A DNA stretch of 64,000 nt from an uncultured Collinsella sp. (GTDB lineage: Bacteria; Actinomycetota; Coriobacteriia; Coriobacteriales; Coriobacteriaceae): the NCBI GenBank assembly GCA_900552685.1, contig USAJ01000002.1, forward strand, positions 62,001-126,000, written 5' to 3'. The translations under genes were made by a program, and so were the position numbers. Position 1 is the first letter of the stretch; every line of letters starts with the position of its first letter. The notes under the pieces are model-generated. The model made no database searches. It saw only the letters and a program-made list of their open reading frames with translations, and had not been told where the DNA came from. Shown in pieces: positions 33,958 to 42,780 of this stretch.

Positions 33958-34488
33958 ATGAGTTATTTGGATTTGGCTCGGGGTCGGTATTCTTGTCGTT
34001 CTTTTGAGGATCGGGCAGTTGAGCAGGCTGTGGTGGATGCCATTGTTGGGGCTGGGCGTATTGCTCCTTCTGCTTGCAATAATCATCCAACCCGTGTGAT
34101 GGTGTTGGATACGCCTGAGCTTCTGGAGAAGGCTGCTGCTTGTCAGCCTCGGTTTGCTCGTGATGGGTCTATCTTTGGCGCTCCGCTTATCTTCCTTATT
34201 TGCAGCGTTACCGATGATGCTTGGGTGCGCCCGTATGATCAGATGAACTCGAGTGCCATCGATACTTCGATCGTCTGCGATCAGATGATGATGGAGGCCA
34301 CCGAGCAGGGCCTGGGAACGTGCTGGGTATGCCATTTTAAGCCTGAGGTGGCGCAGGAGCAGTTCAATCTGCCCAAGGGCGTTTATCCCTATCACATGCT
34401 TGTCTGTGGCTATCCTGCTGACCACATCGCCGACCCCGAGCATCGCGAGGCCCGTACCATTCCCCTCTCCGACTTCCTCCTCAAGTAG
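33958..34488 (+). CDS. Nitroreductase family protein
   Basis: 176-residue FMN enzyme. RGRYSCRSFEDRAVEQ (FMN-phosphate Arg cluster) at the N terminus and GLGTCWVCHF in the middle are diagnostic. Probable NAD(P)H-dependent reductase; substrate unknown. ATG 33958 with GGAGGG upstream. Codon use is odd: in the first 60 codons pyrimidine-ending codons are 31 T to 3 C, in about the last 38 it is 11 T to 22 C, while neighbours are C-rich throughout. Confidence 0.88.
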   Translation: MSYLDLARGRYSCRSFEDRAVEQAVVDAIVGAGRIAPSACNNHPTRVMVLDTPELLEKAAACQPRFARDGSIFGAPLIFLICSVTDDAWVRPYDQMNSSAIDTSIVCDQMMMEATEQGLGTCWVCHFKPEVAQEQFNLPKGVYPYHMLVCGYPADHIADPEHREARTIPLSDFLLK

Positions 34489-34535
34489 GTTTTGGGACAT
34501 GCCTTAAAACCTACCCTTGACCGCTCACCCGTTCG

Positions 34536-34573
34536 CCGAGTTCTGCGCCACCATGTGCAGGGCTCGGTTTTTT
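34536..34573 (+). terminator. Terminator of the nitroreductase gene
   Basis: CCGAG (34536-34540) pairs with CTCGG (34563-34567) with an inner CTGC/GCAG stem, followed by TTTTTT. Confidence 0.75.
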
Positions 34574-34598
34574 ATGTTGCGCGCCCCTGCACAGTCAT

Positions 34599-34628
34599 AA
34601 AAAAGGACCTGCAAGCTGCGGGTCCTTT
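34599..34628 (-). terminator. Terminator of divIVA
   Basis: Stem AAAGGACC (34602-34609) with GGTCCTTT (34621-34628), followed by TTTTTT on the minus strand. Marks the end of the division-gene block. Confidence 0.88.
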
Positions 34629-34654
34629 CGAGGCACTAAATTGTAGGCCGAATG

Positions 34655-35329
34655 TTAGTCCAGGTCGTCGGCAGCGAAGTTGTCGATCGGGGCGAAGGGA
34701 TCGGCCACGGGGACAACCGGGTCAGCGACGGGCAGCGGCTCGGCGGGAACAGTCACCGCAGGAGAAGCGGCAGAACCGACCGGTGTGGAGGCCATGAGAT
34801 CGGCCGGGAAGGAGTTCTGGGCATCGTCCATGAAGTGCTGGATGAGCTTGAGATACTCGGCCTTGAACTCCTCACGGGAAGCCTTGAGACGATCGATCTC
34901 CTCGAGCTCGGCCTGCTTCTCAGTCAGAGCCTGGCGGATAACCTCGCGGGCCTTGGCGTCAGCCTCGTTGCGGATACGCTCAGCGTTCTCGTTGGCATCG
35001 TTGACGATGGTCTCAGCGGTCTGCTGGGCAGCGATCAAGGCAGCGGAAATCTGGCGCTCCTGAGCGGAGAAGTCAGGGGCGGGAGCAGCCACGGGGGCGG
35101 CAGGAGCGGCCTGGGCGGTGGCATCCTGAGCCTGGGCAAGCTGAGCCTGCGCATCGGCAAGCTGCTGCTCGGTAGCAGTCAGACGACCCTTAAGGTCGAC
35201 GATCTTAGCGAGCATAGCGTCAACCTCGGAGGACAGCGTCTCCAAGAAGACGTCGACCTCAGCAGGATCGTAGCCACGCTTGGCCTCAGAGAAAGTCTGA
35301 GCCTGGATGTCTGCAGGGGTAATAGCCAT
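34655..35329 (-). CDS. divIVA: DivIVA-domain protein (Wag31-like)
   Basis: 224 residues. The N-terminal DivIVA domain (TPADIQAQTFSEAKRGYDPAEVDVFL) binds curved membrane at poles and septa; two coiled-coil stretches (about 40-70 and 95-175) follow, separated by an Ala/Pro linker, and the C terminus is Pro/Ala-rich. In actinobacteria it organises polar or septal growth. ATG 35329 with AGGAGAC upstream. Last gene of the yggS-sepF-yggT-divIVA group. Confidence 0.92.
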   Translation of the reverse strand: MAITPADIQAQTFSEAKRGYDPAEVDVFLETLSSEVDAMLAKIVDLKGRLTATEQQLADAQAQLAQAQDATAQAAPAAPVAAPAPDFSAQERQISAALIAAQQTAETIVNDANENAERIRNEADAKAREVIRQALTEKQAELEEIDRLKASREEFKAEYLKLIQHFMDDAQNSFPADLMASTPVGSAASPAVTVPAEPLPVADPVVPVADPFAPIDNFAADDLD

Positions 35330-35390
35330 AACAAGTCTCCTTTTTCATCGCCTCGGCGCTACACGCCCGACGTAAGTTACTAAGTCAGTT

Positions 35391-35672
35391 CTACACGAGT
35401 ATACCTATAAGAAGCTGCAGAACCAGCCTCTGCACCAACTGCAACGCAATAATCGCAACGACCGGCGAAAAATCGATACCGCCCATCGGCGGGATGAAAC
35501 GACGGAACAGGTTAAGCCACGGACCGCACACGCTATCAAGCACCGCGGCAATATCCTGAAGCAAACCACCCTGCTTCATGGGAATCCACGTCATAAAGCA
35601 GTAGACGATAATGAGCGTGGAATAGAAGTTGAACAGCGTGTTGACCAGCTGGACGATAGTGTAGATGTTGAT
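35391..35672 (-). CDS. yggT: YggT family membrane protein, apparent ATC start
   Basis: 93 residues with two hydrophobic helices around the conserved FMTWIP and NLFRRFIPPMGGIDFSP, the YggT/YlmG pattern. The only ATG (35594) would drop the first helix. Upstream, in frame, the sepF stop TAA (35696-35694) closes the frame and no ATG, GTG or TTG lies between. GAGGAG (35684-35679) is 6 bp before ATC (35672), which gives exactly the usual distance (26 residues) to the MTW motif. So ATC is the best start candidate. Linked to division and envelope organisation. Confidence 0.8.
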   Translation of the reverse strand: MNIYTIVQLVNTLFNFYSTLIIVYCFMTWIPMKQGGLLQDIAAVLDSVCGPWLNLFRRFIPPMGGIDFSPVVAIIALQLVQRLVLQLLIGILV

Positions 35673-35693
35673 GGGAATCTCCTCGTCTTGTCT

Positions 35694-36416
35694 TTACTTG
35701 AGGTAGCCGTCGGCACGAAGCTTCTTGAGATCGGAATCTTTGACCTCGCAACCGGCGGGCAGCACCATGAACACGCGGTCGCCCACCTCCTTGACCGTGG
35801 CACCCAGACCGCAGGCAAAGCCGTAAGAGAAGTCCAAGACGCGCTTGGCAACTTCGGTGCGTACGCCCACAAAAATCAGTGCGACAGGCTGCTTGGTGCG
35901 AACGCGGCGCACCACGGTCTCCACGTCGTCATAGCTCTCGGGGCGCAGGACATAGGCCGGCAGCTGCGGTGTGGCGTTGATGATATTGCTCGCATAGGCC
36001 GAGGCATCGCTCGGTGCAGGCGCGGGCGCAGCGGCGGCACGGGCGCGGGTGTTCTCGGCGTAGCTCGACGGCGTGTCATAGGCACCAGGACGATAACCGC
36101 TCGCAACACTGTCCTGCGAGCGCGAAGGCGGATTATACGTCGTGGCATGGCGGGAGTCATCGCCGACCAGCTGACCGGAGCGCGTATACACGGCAACCGA
36201 CTCAGCTTCACCGCGGCGCGTCTGACCAAGCAGGCCGTTGCTCGGCTCGTCTTGGGTGTAGAAGCCCTCGCCCGAAGCACCGCTGTAGCCGTTGCCCTGA
36301 TAACTATCGTCATAGCCGTCATCGTAGCCGTAGTCGTCGTCCTGGCCATAACCCTGGTCGTAACCCTGCTGGCCGCCCAGGTGCATCTTATTTTTAATCT
36401 CGTCAAGGAAGCCCAT
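35694..36416 (-). CDS. sepF: Cell division protein SepF
   Basis: 240 residues. N-terminal amphipathic membrane-targeting segment MGFLDEIKNKMHL, a long disordered linker rich in Gly, Tyr, Asp and Gln (about 15-140), and the C-terminal SepF domain (about 150-240, PESYDDVETVVRRVRTKQPVA onward) that binds FtsZ. SepF anchors FtsZ in bacteria lacking FtsA, in line with no ftsA here. ATG 36416 with GAGGAC upstream. The stop is 21 bp before yggT's apparent ATC start, in the same frame. Confidence 0.93.
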   Translation of the reverse strand: MGFLDEIKNKMHLGGQQGYDQGYGQDDDYGYDDGYDDSYQGNGYSGASGEGFYTQDEPSNGLLGQTRRGEAESVAVYTRSGQLVGDDSRHATTYNPPSRSQDSVASGYRPGAYDTPSSYAENTRARAAAAPAPAPSDASAYASNIINATPQLPAYVLRPESYDDVETVVRRVRTKQPVALIFVGVRTEVAKRVLDFSYGFACGLGATVKEVGDRVFMVLPAGCEVKDSDLKKLRADGYLK

Positions 36417-36476
36417 GGTTGTGTCCTCTCGCGGTTTAGTGCAGGCGCCCCGATAATCAGTGCGCACTTCAGAGCC

Positions 36477-37214
36477 TTATTTTACTGCAAACTCCGGGCT
36501 AAATACTACCCTGCCCAGGCGAACGAGCGTAGAGCCCTCCTCAAGGGCAGGCTCAAAGTCCTCGCTCATGCCGCAGGAAAGCTCAGGCAGGTTCAAATCG
36601 GGATGCGCCGCCTCCAGCTCATCCCTCAGCTCACGAAGCCCCGCAAAGGTGCGGCGTGCCACATCCTTATTCCCCCGGGGCGCCATAGTCATAAGCCCCT
36701 GCACGCAAATTCCCTCAAGTTCCGCAAGCTCACCCGCGGCGGCGCGAATCTCATCGGGCGAAAAGCCTCCCTTCGACTCCTCACCACTCACATTGACCTC
36801 GATGAGCACACGCTGGGGGCCGGCGAGCTCGCCTGCCTCAATCTTGCGGACAGCACGGCTCGAGATCGCCTGCGCCAGATGCAGCGAACCCACCGAGTGA
36901 ATCAGCTCGGCTGAGCCCAGCACCGCATTGATCTTATTGGTCTGCAGGTTGCCGATCATATCGAAGCGCACCTCGGGCAGCTCCGGATGCTCCGCCAGAC
37001 CCGTGAGCTTGCGAACCAGCTCCTGCGGGCGGTTCTCGGCAAAATGGCGATACCCCGCCTGGATGGCGGCAACGGTCTCATCGACACCAACGGTCTTGGA
37101 CACGGCAATGAGGCTCGCGGCGTCGTGGGGACGGCCCGCGCGATCGAGCGCCGCATAAAAACGTTCCAGAATCTGCTCGCGGCGAGCGCGCATCAAGTCC
37201 AAATAGTTATCCAT
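36477..37214 (-). CDS. YggS/PROSC family pyridoxal phosphate homeostasis protein
   Basis: 245-residue single-domain PLP-binding barrel. The PLP lysine is in SLIAVSKTVG, with GENRPQE replaced here by FAENRPQELVRK and the C-terminal LSCGMSEDFEPAL typical of the family. Maintains free PLP; the gene is a normal neighbour of sepF. ATG 37214 with GGAGG 9 bp upstream. Confidence 0.93.
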   Translation of the reverse strand: MDNYLDLMRARREQILERFYAALDRAGRPHDAASLIAVSKTVGVDETVAAIQAGYRHFAENRPQELVRKLTGLAEHPELPEVRFDMIGNLQTNKINAVLGSAELIHSVGSLHLAQAISSRAVRKIEAGELAGPQRVLIEVNVSGEESKGGFSPDEIRAAAGELAELEGICVQGLMTMAPRGNKDVARRTFAGLRELRDELEAAHPDLNLPELSCGMSEDFEPALEEGSTLVRLGRVVFSPEFAVK

Positions 37215-37264
37215 TGCCAATCGCCTCCGCTGACAGCCAAACAAGTAGTCCCATGCTAACGCAA

Positions 37265-37296
37265 GAGCGCGGCCCCGCATGTGCAAGGCCGCGCTC
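37265..37296 (-). terminator. Hairpin after phoU
   Basis: 10-bp perfect GC stem (37265-37274 with 37287-37296) with a weak T-run (TTGCGTT) on the minus strand. Probably separates the pst-phoU transcript from yggS. Confidence 0.65.
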
Positions 37297-37333
37297 ACTT
37301 AGGTATTTACAATCTTTCGACGAACGGGGTTAC

Positions 37334-38191
37334 TTACTCCTCGTCGTCCTCGCCATCGTCCTCATCCTCAAGATGATCGAGCAGGTAGCGAAGACCCTCG
37401 CTGACCTCGTTAACGGGCACCTTGGCAACGTAGCGTGCATCGACGGCGGGCCTCATGATAACACCCTCGCCCGAAGGCACGCGCATGCTCTCGAGCTCAT
37501 CCTCATCAGTGCAGGCGATATCACCGGCAGTCATACGCTGTCCGGTCAACAGGAAGGTCAGACGGCAGGCGGCATCGATGGAAATCGAGGCGATGCGATC
37601 GAGATAGCGCGATACCATGATGGCGCGGCGCAGGTCGTCATAGTTGCTGTCGTCGTCCATAAAATCGCCCGTGTCCATGCGGTTAAAGGTGCGGAAGAAC
37701 TTCTCGTAGGCGGCGTGCACTGGCTCGTCCTCGACGGCCAAGTTGCAGATGATGGACATGTCGTTGGTGACGAGCGCAGAAAGCGAAGAGCCCAGCACCT
37801 GGTAGACGGCCTCAGCCTCGGCCTCGACCGTGCCGACAAGCTCCTTGGGCAGCGAGATGTCGGCCTTGATCATATGACGCGTGGCGCGGCAAATCTGGCG
37901 AACCTTATCGGTCATGCGCTGCAGGTTAAAGTCGACGTAGATGATCGTCTGCAGCAAGCGGAAGTCGGAGGCGACCGGTGACTGCGTGGCAATCAGGTTG
38001 TAGCAGACGGCCTCCAGGTTGGCGCAGCGTGCGTCAATCGAAAGCGTGCGCTTCTTGGTCTTGGTGGCGAGCTTGCGGTCGTCGGTCACATAGGCCTTCA
38101 CGGCATCGTGGAGGGCCAGATCGACGGCCTCGTAGATGCTCAGCATCTCGTGACGGGCCTCGATGAGCTGACGGGAAAACAGTTTGCGCAT
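37334..38191 (-). CDS. phoU: Phosphate signalling complex protein PhoU
   Basis: 285 residues. Two PhoU helical bundles fill about 1-220, with the repeated E/D-rich motifs (ADDRKLATKT-type, VSRYLDRIASISIDAA). A C-terminal extension of about 65 residues ends in an acidic tail (DEDDGEDDEE), longer than the usual PhoU of about 220. Represses phosphate signalling with PstSCAB. ATG 38191 with GGAGTG upstream. Follows pstB. No phoR/phoB pair lies nearby. Confidence 0.88.
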   Translation of the reverse strand: MRKLFSRQLIEARHEMLSIYEAVDLALHDAVKAYVTDDRKLATKTKKRTLSIDARCANLEAVCYNLIATQSPVASDFRLLQTIIYVDFNLQRMTDKVRQICRATRHMIKADISLPKELVGTVEAEAEAVYQVLGSSLSALVTNDMSIICNLAVEDEPVHAAYEKFFRTFNRMDTGDFMDDDSNYDDLRRAIMVSRYLDRIASISIDAACRLTFLLTGQRMTAGDIACTDEDELESMRVPSGEGVIMRPAVDARYVAKVPVNEVSEGLRYLLDHLEDEDDGEDDEE

Positions 38192-38283
38192 GGTTCACTC
38201 CAATCAGTTGGGTGCGGTCATGCCGCCCGCACAGTGAATACGCACCGGACCAGATCCGATCGGCTTGGGACTAGTCGCACCGA

Positions 38284-39087
<804 letters not shown>

Positions 39088-39099
39088 GGGACTCCTTAA

Positions 39100-40005
39100 C
39101 TAGCGACGCTTGCGCGACAGGAAGCGCGCAAACAGGTTGAAGGCCAAAATGATCACCATCAGCAAGAGCGCGGTGCCGTAGGCTGCGTTCATGTTGATGC
39201 CGTCGTTGGCAAGCAGGTACAGGTGAACGGTCATGGGACGACCGGAATCGAGCGGCGAAATAGGTAGATTGATGGCCTGGCCCATGGTGTAGAGCACCAC
39301 GGCGGTCTCGCCGATGGCACGGCCGATGGCAAGGACGATGCCCGTGGCAATGCGGCCAAAGGCCGAAGGAAGCACGATCTTGGAGACGACCTGCCACTTG
39401 GTAGCGCCCAGGCCGTACGCGCCCCAACGGATATAGCGCGGAACGGCGCGAATGGCTTCTTCGGTGGTGCGCATGACGATGGGAAGCATCAAGAGCGCGA
39501 GCGCCAGAGCGGCCGAGACCATCGAAAGGCCCAGGCCCATAGCCTCGACAAACAAGGCGTAGCCAAACAGGCCCATAACGATGGAGGGCACCGAGGCCAA
39601 AGCGTCAGCAGCGTAGCGAATGAGCTCGACGACCTTGCCCTGCTTGGCGTACTCGGCCAGATAGACGGCTGCCAGCACAGCGATCGGCGTGCAGATAAGC
39701 ATGGCGAGCGCCGTCACGTAGACGGTCGAGACGATCGTGGGCCAAATTCCGCCCTCGGCGTTGACGCCCTGGGGCCAACCGAAGATAAAGTCGAGCGAGA
39801 TGTGTGGCAGGCCGTTGATGACCACGTAGGCGATGATAGCGACCAGCACCAGCGTGGTGATGTAGGCAGCGGCACGAAACACGCCAAGCATGATCTTGTT
39901 GGACAGGTCCTTGTTGATGCGGCCCTTCTTGCCGTGGGAAAGGGCACGCTTGATGCGCTCGCGCGACGAGGTCGTATCGACCGTCGTGTCAACGGAATCG
40001 GACAT
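39100..40005 (-). CDS. pstA: Phosphate ABC transporter permease PstA
   Basis: 301-residue inner-membrane permease with six main helices after a basic cytosolic N terminus. The EAA-type coupling loop is visible in GLGATKWQVVSKIVLPSAFGR. Pairs with PstC. Three bases separate it from pstC's stop, so translation is probably coupled. Confidence 0.95.
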   Translation of the reverse strand: MSDSVDTTVDTTSSRERIKRALSHGKKGRINKDLSNKIMLGVFRAAAYITTLVLVAIIAYVVINGLPHISLDFIFGWPQGVNAEGGIWPTIVSTVYVTALAMLICTPIAVLAAVYLAEYAKQGKVVELIRYAADALASVPSIVMGLFGYALFVEAMGLGLSMVSAALALALLMLPIVMRTTEEAIRAVPRYIRWGAYGLGATKWQVVSKIVLPSAFGRIATGIVLAIGRAIGETAVVLYTMGQAINLPISPLDSGRPMTVHLYLLANDGINMNAAYGTALLLMVIILAFNLFARFLSRKRR

Positions 40006-40008
40006 AGC

Positions 40009-40935
40009 CTACCCCCTCTTCTTCTTGGAAATCAGACGAACGATACCCACCAGCGTGGCGGAGATGATAAACAGGACCACACCCATGCCGAACAGCGCCG
40101 AGCGGTGCAGACCCGAGGAATAGCTCATGTCGAGCGCAATCTGGCTCGTGAGCGTCGAGATGGGGCTCGCAATGCTGTCGGGAATAACCGGGGCGTTACC
40201 TACGACCATGAGCACGGCCATGGTCTCGCCGATGGCACGGCCCATACCCAGCACGATGGCATCAACGATACCCAGCTTCGCGGCAGGTAGCACGACCTTA
40301 TAGATGGTCTGCCACTTTGTGGCGCCCATGGCATACGATGCCTCGCGAATGCCCATGGGAATGGAATTGAGAGCATCGATGGTGAGCGTGGTGATGGTAG
40401 GGACGATCATGATGGCGAGCACAAACCACGCCGTCAGCGCACCAAAACCAAGGCCGCCGGTCAGTTGTGCGATAAACGGGCGGATGATGATCATGCCAAA
40501 GAAGCCGTAGATGATGGAGGGTATGCCCGCCAGCAGGTCAACGGCGGGGCTGATGAGCTTGCGCACGCGCTTGCTGGCAATCTCGACCAGGTAAACGGCC
40601 GTACCCACGCCCAGCGGCACGCCCATGGCGAGCGCACCGACGGTCACCAGACCCGAGCCAGCAAGCAGCGACAAGATGCCGTAGTGGCCCTCGGAAGGCG
40701 CCCACGTAAAGCTAAAGAAGTCAGCCAGACCGATGTCAGTAAAGACGGGCAGCGCCGAGTACGTGGTAAAGACAAAAATCAGGATGACGGTAACGACCGC
40801 CAAGAACGCGCAGGCAAAGAAGATCCACTGCAGCGCCTTCTCCTTGATATAGGTACTGCGCGATACGAGCGCCAGCTCGCGCTTCTTGGGCGTCTGAACA
40901 TTCTGCTCAGTCTGGGAGTTTTCCTGTGCTTCCAT
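40009..40935 (-). CDS. pstC: Phosphate ABC transporter permease PstC
   Basis: 308-residue permease with about six helices; coupling loop in AMGATKWQTIYKVVLPAAKLG. ATG 40935 is chosen: it lies 1 bp after the pstS stop and 8 bp after GGGGAG, whereas the in-frame GTG 40944 would have no spacing to that site. Confidence 0.95.
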   Translation of the reverse strand: MEAQENSQTEQNVQTPKKRELALVSRSTYIKEKALQWIFFACAFLAVVTVILIFVFTTYSALPVFTDIGLADFFSFTWAPSEGHYGILSLLAGSGLVTVGALAMGVPLGVGTAVYLVEIASKRVRKLISPAVDLLAGIPSIIYGFFGMIIIRPFIAQLTGGLGFGALTAWFVLAIMIVPTITTLTIDALNSIPMGIREASYAMGATKWQTIYKVVLPAAKLGIVDAIVLGMGRAIGETMAVLMVVGNAPVIPDSIASPISTLTSQIALDMSYSSGLHRSALFGMGVVLFIISATLVGIVRLISKKKRG

Positions 40936-40936
40936 G

Positions 40937-41773
40937 CTACTCACTCCCCTTCTCGTCGTTGGTGACGGGAATAAAGCCCGCCTCGCGAATCTGCTTGTCC
41001 ATCTTTTCGGACGTCACATAGTCGATGTAATCCTGCGCCTGCTGCGAAGGCACACCCTTCACAAAGAAGTAAAGGTCGCGCGAGATGGGATAGCCGCCAC
41101 TCGCGACCGTCTTCTCGGACGCCTCAACATGATTGACCGAGACGGCCTTGACCGAGGTCTTGGCGTTGAGGCTATCGACGAAGCCCAGCGAAATGTAGCC
41201 GATGGCCCCACGCGAACGAGATACCACGTCGCGCACCTGGCCCGTACCCGAAAGAACAGCCGAGCGGCGATCGAACGGCGTGCCATCCATCACGATGGTA
41301 CGGAAGGCCTCGCGCGTACCGGACGCCTCGTCTCGGTTGATGACCTGAATCCTCAGGTCCTCGCCACCGACCTCTTTCCAATTGGTAATCTTGCCGGCGT
41401 AGATATCGCGGAGCTGCTCGGTCGAGAGGTTATCGACGGGGTTGTCGTCGTTCACGATGACCGCAATACCGTCGTGGGCAATGACGATGGGAGTCAGGCC
41501 CAGATCCTGTTCGTCGGCATTGAGTCCACGGGAGGAGCTGGCGATATCGGCCGTGCCGGCGCTGACGGCCTCGATCCCAGCGGAAGAACCCAAACCGGAA
41601 ACGAGCACGTCGATGCCGGTCTCCTCCTTAAAGCCCTCGGCCGCAATCTCGGCGATAGGAAGGCAGGTCGTGGAGCCGGCCACGGTAATGGAAGAGCTAG
41701 AAGATCCCGAAGAACAGGCGCACAGCGTAAGCGTAAGCACAGCGGCGCTCAGGACCGATACGATCTTTCTCAT
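40937..41773 (-). CDS. pstS: Phosphate-binding lipoprotein PstS
   Basis: 278 residues. Signal peptide MRKIVSVLSAAVLTLTLCAC with lipidation Cys probably C20 (Leu-Cys-Ala-Cys), then a Ser/Gly linker and the phosphate-binding fold (VAGSTTCLPIAEIAAEGF, NRDEASGTREAF). It captures phosphate outside the membrane for PstCAB. Its ATG overlaps the pgeF stop as ATGA, a coupling arrangement. Confidence 0.95.
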   Translation of the reverse strand: MRKIVSVLSAAVLTLTLCACSSGSSSSSITVAGSTTCLPIAEIAAEGFKEETGIDVLVSGLGSSAGIEAVSAGTADIASSSRGLNADEQDLGLTPIVIAHDGIAVIVNDDNPVDNLSTEQLRDIYAGKITNWKEVGGEDLRIQVINRDEASGTREAFRTIVMDGTPFDRRSAVLSGTGQVRDVVSRSRGAIGYISLGFVDSLNAKTSVKAVSVNHVEASEKTVASGGYPISRDLYFFVKGVPSQQAQDYIDYVTSEKMDKQIREAGFIPVTNDEKGSE

Positions 41774-42570
41774 AGCATCACGCCGATCGCAGCATGGCGC
41801 CCACAGGTGCCGTCCTCGTTACGGTAGGAATAAAAGCGGTCGTTCTGACGCACGGTCGAAAGCTGGGTATCCACGATATTATCCGCGTCGACACCGACAT
41901 CTACCAGCGCCTCGCGAATGGCAGCGGAAAGATCGAGCATGCGAGAGGTATTCGCATCGATGCAAGAGAACTCGGCGGCAAAGCGATCCATGAGTTCCTG
42001 GGATACCTCATATTCGTCACCCAAGATATGGGGGCCGATATAGGCGGAAACGTCGCTCGCATCGCAACCGGCAGCATCGCAAAGCGCCTGGCACGCCTTG
42101 GCGGAAATACGTGCAATCGTGCCCTTCCAACCGGAGTGCACCACGGCAAATCCGCCGGGAGCCACCAGCACCACGGGAACACAATCGGCAAAGCAGAGCA
42201 GCACGGGCACCTTATGCGCCGTGCAGACGAGGGCATCACAGCCCTCGGCAATCTGCTCACGAATGTTCTCGAGATCTTCGGCGCCGTTCGAGGTCACCGT
42301 CACGACATGGTCACCGTGTACTTGATTGGGGACAAGCAAGTTGTGCTCGCACTCGGCGGCACCCATGGCCTCGAGTACGCGGCGACGATTTTCTTGAACG
42401 GTAAAGGGGTCATCGCCAACATGCGAGCCCAGATTGAGCGAGGAGTACGCATCTTCGGAAACGCCACCGGTGCGCTCGGTAAAGGCAAAGCGGACATCGT
42501 GCGTCGCGCCCTCTACCAACGTAACTCCATCATGGTCGACACGCGAAACGTTGTCCGCACGTGCTGCCAT
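41770..42570 (-). CDS. pgeF: YfiH/LACC1 family protein, peptidoglycan editing factor (PgeF)
   Basis: 266 residues. Copper/zinc-type motifs NQVHGDHV, CFADCVPVVL and HSGWKGT supply the His and Cys ligands of this multi-copper-oxidase-like, zinc-binding family. In E. coli the homologue removes wrongly placed L-Ser from peptidoglycan precursors, fitting its place beside division genes. ATG 42570 with AGGAGG upstream. The stop overlaps pstS by 4 nt. Confidence 0.92.
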   Translation of the reverse strand: MAARADNVSRVDHDGVTLVEGATHDVRFAFTERTGGVSEDAYSSLNLGSHVGDDPFTVQENRRRVLEAMGAAECEHNLLVPNQVHGDHVVTVTSNGAEDLENIREQIAEGCDALVCTAHKVPVLLCFADCVPVVLVAPGGFAVVHSGWKGTIARISAKACQALCDAAGCDASDVSAYIGPHILGDEYEVSQELMDRFAAEFSCIDANTSRMLDLSAAIREALVDVGVDADNIVDTQLSTVRQNDRFYSYRNEDGTCGRHAAIGVML

Positions 42571-42725
42571 ACTAAAGCCTCCTAATAACACAAGTATCGC
42601 GGCGAAGCCGCAGCAGTCCGTGTCATACGGCTGCCATACTTCTCTAAAAGGATACCCGCAGCGGTAGGGACCAAACGTAAAGGGAACGTAAGGAGATTGG
42701 AGGCTTTCGTTTACAAACGAGAAAC

Positions 42726-42754
42726 AAAAAGGGCGCATCCATACGGACGCGCCC
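42726..42754 (-). terminator. Terminator of ftsZ
   Basis: 10-bp stem with one wobble (42731-42740 with 42745-42754), followed by TTTTTG on the minus strand. Separates the mraZ-ftsZ block from pgeF-pst. Confidence 0.88.
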
Positions 42755-42780
42755 CTGTGCAAAACAATGCGAAGAACGAC

